In this document: positions 1 to 5,740 of the stretch, in pieces
Numbering within the stretch: position 1 is the first letter of the stretch
Layout: each line of letters opens with the position of its first letter
From: Lachnospiraceae bacterium UBA1718
GTDB lineage: Bacteria > Bacillota > Clostridia > Lachnospirales > Lachnospiraceae
Length of the DNA stretch: 5,740 bases
Assembly (NCBI GenBank): GCA_002317245.1
Contig: DCIU01000102.1
Span: 3,174-8,913 of the forward strand
Direction: 5' to 3'
Translations under genes and position numbers: made by a program
Notes under the pieces: model-generated
Database searches by the model: none
Told to the model about the DNA's origin: nothing
What the model saw: the letters and a program-made list of their open reading frames with translations, nothing else

Positions 1-171
1 GCCTGGTACTATGCAACAGCGCTTGCCAAGCAGTGGGATTCGACCATCCATATAATTGAGGAGAATAAGCTGCCTGTATGGACACATAATAAAACCATTC
101 AGAAGGCCAACGAAAGCTTTAGAATCACTCCACAACAGAAGGTTTATCTTAAGGGACTCAAGAGAAAATAA
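1..171 (+). CDS. DNA alkylation repair enzyme, AlkD-like (C-terminal fragment)
   Basis: This is the last 56 codons of a gene that begins left of the window; the frame is open from base 1 and ends at TAA 169-171. The fragment begins AWYYATALAKQWD and contains WTHNKTIQKANESFRI, then a basic KGLKRK tail. This resembles the C-terminal end of AlkD-type DNA alkylation repair proteins, where an alpha-helical HEAT-like repeat is followed by a conserved 'NK-IQK--ES-R' stretch. The family consists of cytosolic DNA glycosylases that remove N3- and N7-alkylated purines without base flipping. The catalytic aspartate and tryptophans lie in the missing part, so activity cannot be judged here. The stop codon shares base 171 with the start of the MFS gene, which suggests translational coupling. 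The family call is from remembered consensus and a short piece, so it is good but not certain. Confidence 0.72.
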   Translation, partial: AWYYATALAKQWDSTIHIIEENKLPVWTHNKTIQKANESFRITPQQKVYLKGLKRK

Positions 172-1376
172 TGACCAGGACTATTAACAATATTAAGAGT
201 ATATTCAGATGGGAAAGGGGAGTTCAATACTTCCTTCTGTCTCTATGTACAACCGGAATAGGCTACGGAATATACAAAGGAATCATTGACAATTACTTGG
301 CTGAGATAGTCAGTGTTGGAGAGTTCGACCGAGGACTGCTTGAATTTTTTAGAGAGATTCCTGGGCTTTTACTGGTGGCAATACTTGCCATATTCTATAT
401 GTTTTCCGCAGAGCGCTTATATAAGATTGGTGCAGTAATAATGCTTATGGGATTAGGCATGCTGTCCGTTGTCTCTCCGGGAAAAGTGCTTGTGACTATG
501 GCTGTTGTTACATATTCACTTGGTGAGCATATCCAGCTGGGAATGAAGAATACTTTGTCCCTTGAATACTCATATGATGGCAAGGGTGGGCAGGCTCTGG
601 GCTATCAGCAGGCCTTGTATCAGATAGGAATGTTAGTTGGGTATATTGTAATTATTATTTCTTTTCTGTTTTTGGCAAATGAAAAGCCATATAAGCTGTT
701 CTTCGCAATATCCACACTGATAATTGGTGTTGGCACATATTTTGCATTTGGTCTTACAGGCAACAGTGCAACAGATAAGACCAAGAGCAGATTTTACTTC
801 AGGAAGAAATTTACTAAGTTCTATATGCTTGAGGTATTTTACGGGGCAAGGAAGCAGGTGTTCTTTACCTTTGGGCCCTATGTACTGATTCTCTTCTATG
901 GAGCTAATGCTACGGTTATCAGTCTGCTATTTGCAATAACAGCGCTGCTTAGCTTTTTCTTATCACCTCTGGTAGGTAAGATTATTGATAAGCTTGGTTA
1001 TAAGATAGTAATGGTTTCTGACACGTTGATTCTTGTAATTGTATGCTTTTTCTATGGATTTGCGCATCATATATTCCCAATGAAGGTAGCCTTTATAGTG
1101 TGTTGCCTTAACTATATACTGGATTCCATAATCTCAATGGCGTCAATGGCATCCAATGTATATGTACAGGATATATCAGACAGTCCCGAAGAAATGAGGG
1201 CAACAATCTCAACTGGTATATCAGTCAATCATTTGATAACAATACTAATAGCATTATTCGGTGGACTTATCTGGCAGAGGCTGGGTATTGAGACACTGTT
1301 CATGCTATCAGCAGCACTTGGACTTTGTAACAGTGCATATGCGGCTACTATTAAGACAAATAAAAAGAAGGCTTAG
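171..1376 (+). CDS. Major facilitator superfamily (MFS) transporter, substrate unknown
   Basis: This 401-residue integral membrane protein has about twelve hydrophobic segments, at roughly residues 19-37, 62-79, 84-101, 104-120, 149-168, 174-194, 230-243, 247-264, 279-297, 303-322, 345-365 and 371-392. A charged central loop at about 198-215 (TDKTKSRFYFRKK) separates two six-helix halves, as is usual for MFS. The clearest MFS mark is the motif A-like GKIIDKLGYK at 269-278, in the loop after helix 8. The matching loop of the first half (SAERLYKIG, 79-87) is degenerate. The length is normal for the superfamily. The start at 171 is supported by the TAATG junction with the repair gene; the nearest purine-rich site, AAGGGA at 151-156, is 14 bases away, so coupling probably drives initiation. 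It may be a small-molecule or drug exporter, but nothing visible gives the substrate or direction. Confidence 0.82.
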   Translation: MTRTINNIKSIFRWERGVQYFLLSLCTTGIGYGIYKGIIDNYLAEIVSVGEFDRGLLEFFREIPGLLLVAILAIFYMFSAERLYKIGAVIMLMGLGMLSVVSPGKVLVTMAVVTYSLGEHIQLGMKNTLSLEYSYDGKGGQALGYQQALYQIGMLVGYIVIIISFLFLANEKPYKLFFAISTLIIGVGTYFAFGLTGNSATDKTKSRFYFRKKFTKFYMLEVFYGARKQVFFTFGPYVLILFYGANATVISLLFAITALLSFFLSPLVGKIIDKLGYKIVMVSDTLILVIVCFFYGFAHHIFPMKVAFIVCCLNYILDSIISMASMASNVYVQDISDSPEEMRATISTGISVNHLITILIALFGGLIWQRLGIETLFMLSAALGLCNSAYAATIKTNKKKA

Positions 1377-1382
1377 TATTCT

Positions 1383-2525
1383 ATGCAGTTTGAATGTGCG
1401 TGCTCTAAAAAATGTGGCGGCTGTGATTATATTGGAATAGATTATAAGGACCAGCTGCAGAAAAAAACTAAATACATACAGTCTTTGGTTGGAGGCTTCT
1501 GTAAAATATCTCCAATTATTGGAATGGAAGATCCATTGTATTACAGGTGCAAGGTAACGGCTACCTACACATACTTAAAGAATGGTTCCTATATCTCAGG
1601 TGTATATGAGAAGGGTACTCACAGGGTGGTGAAGGTTGATGACTGTCTTATCACAGACAGTGAGGCTAACAGAATTGCGGTAACAATAAGAGACCTTCTT
1701 AAGTCTTTTAAGATTAAGACCTTTAACGAGGACACAGGCTATGGATTGCTTCGTCATGTTCAGATAAGAGTGGGGAAGAATACCGGACAGATAATGGTTA
1801 TTTTAGTATGCAGTAATCCAACTTTCCCGGGGAAGAATAATTTTGTTAAAGCACTTAGGGATATTCATCCGGATATCAGCACAGTGATCCTTAACATTAA
1901 TGATAAGAAGACAAGTATGGTCCTTGGGGACCGCAATATAGTCATGTATGGAAGAGGCTATATTGAGGATGAGCTCTGTGGACTTAGATTCAAGATATCT
2001 CCGGGTTCTTTCTATCAGGTTAACCCGGTGCAGACTGAGATCCTGTATAAGACAGCAATAGAGTATGCAGGATTAACAGGTACAGAGACGGTAATGGATG
2101 CCTACTGTGGAACGGGTACTATTGGACTCATTGCTTCGAAGAAGGCAGGAGAGGTAATATCTGTTGAACTTAACAAGGATGCTGTTAAGGACGCCATATC
2201 CAATGCCAAGAATAATGGAATTAAGAATGTAAGATTCCATCAGGCTGATGCTACTAATTATATAAGGCATCTGGCTGACAGCGGAGAGTATAGACCCGAC
2301 TGTATATTCATGGATCCGCCAAGAAACGGTTCGACTCCGGAATTTATAGATGCAGTGAAAAAGCTTTCTCCATCAAGGGTAGTATATGTATCCTGTGGGC
2401 CAGAATCTTTGGCAAGAGACTTGAAGCTGTTCACCAAATCAGGCTATAGAGTGAAGAAGATTCAGCCCGTTGACTGCTTCCCATTCACCAGACACATTGA
2501 GACGGTAGTATTACTGGAGAAATGA
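1383..2525 (+). CDS. 23S rRNA (uracil-C5)-methyltransferase, RlmC/RlmD (TrmA/RumA) family
   Basis: This 380-residue SAM-dependent enzyme is predicted to make 5-methyluridine in 23S rRNA. The N-terminus carries the family's 4Fe-4S ligands: C5-x5-C11-x2-C14 (within CSKKCGGC), with C88 (VDDCL) as the likely fourth. The central RNA-binding region is followed by SPGSFYQVNP at 206-215 and the SAM-binding DAYCGTGTIGL at 239-249. DPPRNG follows at 311-316, then the catalytic loop SCGP at 337-340 with C338 as nucleophile, and HIET at 371-374 with E373 as the probable general base. No key residue is missing. Unlike RlmD of about 430 residues or more, it has no N-terminal TRAM domain; in size and layout it resembles E. 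coli RlmC, but its motifs read like RlmD. The target base (U747, U1939, both, or a tRNA) cannot be decided from sequence. It begins 6 bases after the MFS stop, with AGAAGG at 1366-1371 as a possible ribosome site, and its stop overlaps the next start. Confidence 0.93.
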   Translation: MQFECACSKKCGGCDYIGIDYKDQLQKKTKYIQSLVGGFCKISPIIGMEDPLYYRCKVTATYTYLKNGSYISGVYEKGTHRVVKVDDCLITDSEANRIAVTIRDLLKSFKIKTFNEDTGYGLLRHVQIRVGKNTGQIMVILVCSNPTFPGKNNFVKALRDIHPDISTVILNINDKKTSMVLGDRNIVMYGRGYIEDELCGLRFKISPGSFYQVNPVQTEILYKTAIEYAGLTGTETVMDAYCGTGTIGLIASKKAGEVISVELNKDAVKDAISNAKNNGIKNVRFHQADATNYIRHLADSGEYRPDCIFMDPPRNGSTPEFIDAVKKLSPSRVVYVSCGPESLARDLKLFTKSGYRVKKIQPVDCFPFTRHIETVVLLEK

Positions 2526-3682
2526 AAAAGAAAAAGGGACGAGAATTCAAAAAGTTCATACAGAATTCGCTGTGCAGATACGTAATTGTACCCTACGTTT
2601 TTCGCAAGTATAACTATAAGTGCGGAAAAATCACAGGAGTAGACGGGCCGGCATTAATTATTGCCAATCACGTTACTAATATGGATCCATTCCTGGTTGG
2701 TGCTGCGACGCCTAATCATCTGTCCTTTGTTGCTACAGAGAATGTAATGCGCGGCAGCGTTACAGGCTGGCTTCTTAATCATGTGGTGGATATTATTATC
2801 CACAGAAAGGGCAAGAGCGGTCTGAAGACCATAATGGATATTAAGAACAATCTTGCTATGGGAGACTCTGTGGTCTTATTCCCTGAGGGCAACAGATCCT
2901 TCAATGGAGAGACCGGGGAAGCAGACATAGAAGGTCTTATTAAGATGATTGGCAGACTGGGAGGCACAATTGTGACATATCGTCTTGAAGGTGGATACTT
3001 CACAACGCCACGATGGGCTCTTAAGTGCAGACGTGGTCAGATGACTGGCCGCATGATGAATGTCTATAGTCCTGATATATTAAAAAAGAATGTTACTGAG
3101 ATCTCAGAGAAGATTAGGTCAGACATCTATGTTAATGCCTTCGAGGATCAGGCTAAGAACAGGATTGCATACAAGGGTAGAGAACTGGCAGCAGGTATGG
3201 AGTCTTTTGCATTCCTTTGCCCAGCCTGCGAGTCATATTCTTCTCTGCGTTCAGAAGGCGACAACATTAAGTGTACCTGTGGAATGAAGCTTCTATATAA
3301 TGAATACGGTGAGCTACATAATGATAGTGAGGTTAAGGTTCCTGATAATCTTAATCTGCTTACATGGGATGCCCTCCAGAAGAATAGCATTGCAGACAGG
3401 GAACTTAATGCTATCACTTTTGCAGAAGACAGGGTGACTATTAGCAGGATTGAAGACCACAGAGCGGTCGACAGAAGAGAAGGGGTATTGAAAATTACCG
3501 ATGGCAGGCTCACTGTTCGCATTGGTGTAGAAGAGATGACAATAAACAGCGATGAGCTTGACGGTGTATCAATATTCTCAAGAAATGTGTTGACAGCTTA
3601 CCGTGGCGACAGCCACTATGAGATAAGAGGGGATGTGCGATTTAACGCACTTAAATATTATTACTTGTTCAATAAGGCATAA
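2522..3682 (+). CDS. PlsC-type lysophospholipid acyltransferase with C-terminal zinc ribbon
   Basis: The protein has 386 residues. Residues about 15-200 form an acyltransferase of the 1-acylglycerol-3-phosphate (PlsC/LPLAT) family, which transfers an acyl chain to lysophosphatidic acid at the inner membrane face. Visible motifs are the catalytic NHVTNMD at 49-55 (H50, D55) and the glycerophosphate-binding FPEGNRS at 120-126. The N-terminus is strongly basic (MKKKKGREFKK) and has no clear signal peptide. A typical PlsC ends near 200-250 residues; this one continues with a zinc ribbon (C233-x2-C236 and C251-x1-C253) and about 130 more residues. The final part (about 320-386) is rich in predicted beta strands and contains GDSHYEIRGD; it could be a PH-like domain, which is a guess. 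The start overlaps the methyltransferase stop as ATGA, and the next in-frame Met (M54) lies inside the catalytic motif, so this start is firm. I infer phosphatidic acid synthesis, though another lysolipid is possible. Confidence 0.88.
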   Translation: MKKKKGREFKKFIQNSLCRYVIVPYVFRKYNYKCGKITGVDGPALIIANHVTNMDPFLVGAATPNHLSFVATENVMRGSVTGWLLNHVVDIIIHRKGKSGLKTIMDIKNNLAMGDSVVLFPEGNRSFNGETGEADIEGLIKMIGRLGGTIVTYRLEGGYFTTPRWALKCRRGQMTGRMMNVYSPDILKKNVTEISEKIRSDIYVNAFEDQAKNRIAYKGRELAAGMESFAFLCPACESYSSLRSEGDNIKCTCGMKLLYNEYGELHNDSEVKVPDNLNLLTWDALQKNSIADRELNAITFAEDRVTISRIEDHRAVDRREGVLKITDGRLTVRIGVEEMTINSDELDGVSIFSRNVLTAYRGDSHYEIRGDVRFNALKYYYLFNKA

Positions 3683-3687
3683 GAATT

Positions 3688-3693
3688 AAGGAG
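3688..3693 (+). promoter_or_regulatory. Shine-Dalgarno site of the GltS-type symporter gene
   Basis: AAGGAG lies 9 bases before the ATG at 3703 and is the strongest ribosome site among the first five genes. The 20-base gap it sits in is too short for a separate promoter or terminator, so the symporter is probably co-transcribed with the acyltransferase but translated independently. Confidence 0.85.
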
Positions 3694-3702
3694 ATTAGAT
3701 TA

Positions 3703-5073
3703 ATGGACTATTCAGCAGCCAATGCGGCATTTTGGAATCCAATCATTCAGGCTGGAATAATATCAGTTGTATTCCTGCTTGCCTATTATCTTCGTGAGAA
3801 GGTATCTTTCATCAGGCGCGGTATGATACCTGCAGTTGTTATCGAGGGATTCATCTTGCTCTTTCTTAAGTCAGTTGGTATCGTCGAACTCGATTCCATG
3901 TTCCTTGAGTCAATTACATACCATGGAATTGCTATTGGTTTCATAGCGCTCTCCTTAGAGCCTCGCAAGAGCGGTAGAGGCAAGGCCAATAATTTCACAG
4001 GTCTTAAGAGCGGAGCTATAATTGTAAGTTCATACATGATTCAGGCGGTAGTTGGTCTTGTTATTACCATTCCACTGGCACTTACCTTTGTTCCTAAGCT
4101 TATTCTGGCGGCAGGTATCCTTCTTCCAATGGGATATGGACAGGGTCCCGGACAGGCTAACAATATTGGTTCATCCTATGAAGCACTTGGTTTCGCAGGG
4201 GGAAGATCCTTTGCTATGTCTATTGCAGCAACAGGTTACCTGTGTGCATGTGTAGTAGGACTTATTGTTACTAATATTCTTGTTAAGCAGGGTAAGGTCA
4301 AAAGAGATGCGACTAAGGTTCTGGCAGAGTCTGGAACCTCAGATATTGTCAATAGCAATAAGGGCGAGACTGGTGACTGGATTGTAGGCCAGATCGCAAT
4401 TGTTGTATGCGTATACATTATTACATATCTTGTTACTAAGGGAATTACAGATGGAATTGCTGCTGTATCTGAAGGTGCAGCCAAGTCTGTTAATTCATTG
4501 CTCTGGGGATTCAACTTTATTATTGGTTCAGCACTTGCTATGGCAATTAGAGCTATTCTTACTAAGGTGGACAAGAAGGAAGATGGTTCATCCCGGTATC
4601 TTGATGGATACTGGCTTAGCCGTATATCAGATATTGCCTTCGATATAATGATTATTGCAGGTATTGCATCAATAGAGCTTGAAGATATATCAGGACTGTG
4701 GATTCCATTTATTCTAATGACAGTTATTGGAGCTATTGTTACTTTTATTCATCTGTCTATTGTATGTAAGAAGGCATATCCTGATTACTACTATGAGGGA
4801 CTTCTCTCTATGTATGGCATGATGACTGGTACTATAAGCTCCGGTGTGCTGCTTCTTAAGGAAGTTGATCCAGAGATGAAGACCCCTGCTGCCAATAATC
4901 TGGTTACAGGTTCTTCCTTTGGAATACTCTTAGGCATTCCACAGCTTGTTCTGATTGGTATGGCTCCTAAGTCATTAAATCTATGCTTAATAGTGTTCGG
5001 AATCATAGCTGCATATTATGTAGTGCTGTTATGTATCATTTTCTTTGTTGGAAAAGATAAGAAGACATATTGA
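3703..5073 (+). CDS. Sodium:glutamate symporter family (GltS/ESS) membrane protein
   Basis: This 456-residue inner-membrane protein is predicted to take up glutamate with sodium. Hydrophobic segments cover most of its length, with a charged loop at about 197-225 between two inverted halves. The first half carries LLPMGYGQGPGQANNIG (140-156) followed by GFAGGRSFAMSIAATGYL (163-180), the GQGPGQA re-entrant loop typical of GltS. The second half carries the equivalent YGMMTGTISSGVLLLKEVDP (371-390), matching the family's 'G-x-TGT--SG--LLR--DP' signature. It is longer than E. coli GltS (401 residues), with the excess partly in the middle loop and around 285-305. ATG 3703 is chosen because of the AAGGAG 9 bases upstream. 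It is the last gene of the close-packed run. The family is clear; glutamate as the actual substrate is inferred, and a related dicarboxylate or amino acid is possible. Confidence 0.88.
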   Translation: MDYSAANAAFWNPIIQAGIISVVFLLAYYLREKVSFIRRGMIPAVVIEGFILLFLKSVGIVELDSMFLESITYHGIAIGFIALSLEPRKSGRGKANNFTGLKSGAIIVSSYMIQAVVGLVITIPLALTFVPKLILAAGILLPMGYGQGPGQANNIGSSYEALGFAGGRSFAMSIAATGYLCACVVGLIVTNILVKQGKVKRDATKVLAESGTSDIVNSNKGETGDWIVGQIAIVVCVYIITYLVTKGITDGIAAVSEGAAKSVNSLLWGFNFIIGSALAMAIRAILTKVDKKEDGSSRYLDGYWLSRISDIAFDIMIIAGIASIELEDISGLWIPFILMTVIGAIVTFIHLSIVCKKAYPDYYYEGLLSMYGMMTGTISSGVLLLKEVDPEMKTPAANNLVTGSSFGILLGIPQLVLIGMAPKSLNLCLIVFGIIAAYYVVLLCIIFFVGKDKKTY

Positions 5074-5098
5074 AAGCAATAGAACCAGATAGTATATT
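5070..5098 (+). promoter_or_regulatory. Candidate vegetative (sigma-A) promoter for the purO-like gene
   Basis: TTGAAA at 5070-5075 (consensus TTGACA) and TATATT at 5093-5098 (consensus TATAAT) are separated by exactly 17 bases, the preferred spacing. The -35 box overlaps the symporter's stop codon. Transcription would begin near 5105, leaving a leader of about 30 bases before the ATG at 5137. The -10 box runs into a TTAATTAA palindrome at 5097-5104. I see no purine riboswitch or recognisable PurR box; the leader is too short for a riboswitch. Confidence 0.5.
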
Positions 5099-5136
5099 AA
5101 TTAAGGAATAAAAATATAATCAAAAGAGGAGACATT
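5074..5136 (+). other. 63-base intergenic region, symporter to purO-like gene
   Basis: This is the longest gap in the window and very AT-rich. It holds the promoter candidate's -10 box, a perfect TATAAT at 5115-5120 that lacks a -35 partner, and the ribosome site of the next gene. There is no GC-rich hairpin with a T run, so the upstream transcript may read through into the purine gene. Confidence 0.75.
5126..5131 (+). promoter_or_regulatory. Shine-Dalgarno site of the purO-like gene
   Basis: GAGGAG, within AGAGGAGA, ends 5 bases before the ATG at 5137. This fixes the start and suggests strong translation, in line with the gene's restricted codon use. Confidence 0.88.
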
Positions 5137-5740
5137 ATGCGTAAGGATAACATTGCTACACTGCTTAATACTAATGCCTATCCAGGAAGAGGTATTATCA
5201 TTGGAAAGTCTAAGGATGGAAGTAAGGCTGTTACTGCTTATTTCATTATGGGAAGAAGCTCAAACAGCCGTAACAGAGTCTTTGTGGAGGATGGAGAGGG
5301 AATCCGCACACAGGCCTTTGATCCAAGCAAGCTTGAGGACCCATCACTTATTATCTATGCACCAGTAAGAGTACTTGGTAACAAGACAATAGTTACTAAT
5401 GGTGATCAGACAGATACTATTTATGAAGGTATGGACAAACAGCTTACCTTTGAGCAGTCATTAAGATGCAGAGAGTTCGAGCCAGATGGCCCTAACTACA
5501 CTCCAAGAATCTCTGGCGTTATGCATATAGAGAATGGTAAGTACAATTATGCCATGAGCATTCTTAAGAGTAACAATGGTAATCCTGAAGCATGTAACAG
5601 ATATACATTTGCATATGAGAACCCGGTTAATGGTGAGGGAAGATTTATTCATACATATATGACTGATGGCAACCCACTTCCAAGCTTCGAGGGAGAGCCT
5701 GAGTGGATTGATATCGAGGGCGATATTGATGAGTTCACCA
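5137..5740 (+). CDS. purO: IMP cyclohydrolase, archaeal PurO type (3' end beyond window)
   Basis: The first 201 codons are visible; the family is usually around 200-240 residues, so little is missing. PurO closes the ring of FAICAR to form IMP, the last step of de novo purine synthesis, in the cytosol. It is unrelated to the cyclohydrolase half of bacterial PurH. Recognisable blocks are YPGRG (15-19), AYFIMGRSSNSRNR (34-47), EDPSLIIY (67-74) and VTNGDQTDT (86-94), which I recall from the IMP_cyclohyd family and its clostridial members. Later conserved-looking pieces are TPRISGV and TFAYENPVNGEGRFIHTY. Catalytic residues cannot be assigned from sequence alone. Isoleucine is coded by ATA only 2 times in 17, and leucine mostly by CTT, consistent with high expression. 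A separate AICAR formyltransferase gene is expected downstream or elsewhere, because PurO lacks that activity. Confidence 0.87.
   Translation, partial: MRKDNIATLLNTNAYPGRGIIIGKSKDGSKAVTAYFIMGRSSNSRNRVFVEDGEGIRTQAFDPSKLEDPSLIIYAPVRVLGNKTIVTNGDQTDTIYEGMDKQLTFEQSLRCREFEPDGPNYTPRISGVMHIENGKYNYAMSILKSNNGNPEACNRYTFAYENPVNGEGRFIHTYMTDGNPLPSFEGEPEWIDIEGDIDEFT

Noticed and set aside
3148..3522. 124-codon open frame on the - strand
   Set aside because: It lies wholly opposite the acyltransferase gene, has no ribosome site or recognisable domain, and its serine/leucine-rich composition is what the complement of a real coding frame gives.
4236..4574. 112-codon open frame on the - strand inside the symporter gene
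   Set aside because: The + strand frame here is clearly a conserved transporter; the antisense frame shows no family motif and no translation start signal.
5097..5104. TTAATTAA palindrome as a transcription factor operator
   Set aside because: It is only eight bases in a very AT-rich gap and is expected by chance there; I keep it only as a minor note.
5115..5120. A perfect TATAAT that could be the -10 box of the purO-like gene
   Set aside because: No acceptable -35 box lies 16-18 bases upstream and there is no extended TG. Transcription from it would begin near 5127, inside the ribosome binding site, leaving almost no leader.
5074..5136. Possible rho-independent terminator or purine riboswitch
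   Set aside because: There is no GC-rich stem with a following T run, and the gap is too short and lacks the conserved junction sequences of a purine riboswitch.

Overview
This window looks like ordinary chromosomal sequence from a moderately AT-rich, anaerobic, low-GC Gram-positive bacterium of the Clostridia, most likely a Lachnospiraceae (Butyrivibrio/Roseburia-like). That placement is inference. It rests on frequent AGA/AGG arginine and ATA isoleucine codons, strong GGAG-type ribosome binding sites, dense same-strand packing, an archaeal-type PurO IMP cyclohydrolase, and an acyltransferase with a zinc-ribbon tail of a kind I associate with Firmicutes.

Everything reads on the + strand. 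Positions 1-171 are the 3' end of an AlkD-type DNA alkylation repair gene. Its TAA stop shares one base with the ATG of an MFS transporter (171-1376). Six bases later comes a 23S rRNA (uracil-C5)-methyltransferase (1383-2525) with an N-terminal iron-sulfur cysteine cluster and no TRAM domain. It overlaps by four bases (ATGA) a PlsC-type acyltransferase (2522-3682) that carries a zinc ribbon and a long C-terminal extension. Twenty bases further is a sodium:glutamate symporter of the GltS/ESS family (3703-5073). A 63-base gap with a good vegetative promoter candidate then leads to a PurO-type IMP cyclohydrolase (5137 to the window edge, incomplete).

The first five genes are spaced like one transcription unit: overlaps of 1 and 4 bases, gaps of 6 and 20 bases, and no terminator between them. 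Their products are mostly housekeeping (DNA repair, rRNA modification, phospholipid synthesis, transport) and do not form an obvious single pathway, so this is probably a housekeeping operon rather than a dedicated system. PurO probably starts its own transcript, and a purine biosynthesis partner may lie just past the right edge.

I see no mobile element, tRNA, rRNA, CRISPR array, riboswitch or rho-independent terminator. I found no convincing undescribed system. The points most worth a second look are the acyltransferase/zinc-ribbon architecture and the archaeal-type purine enzyme.
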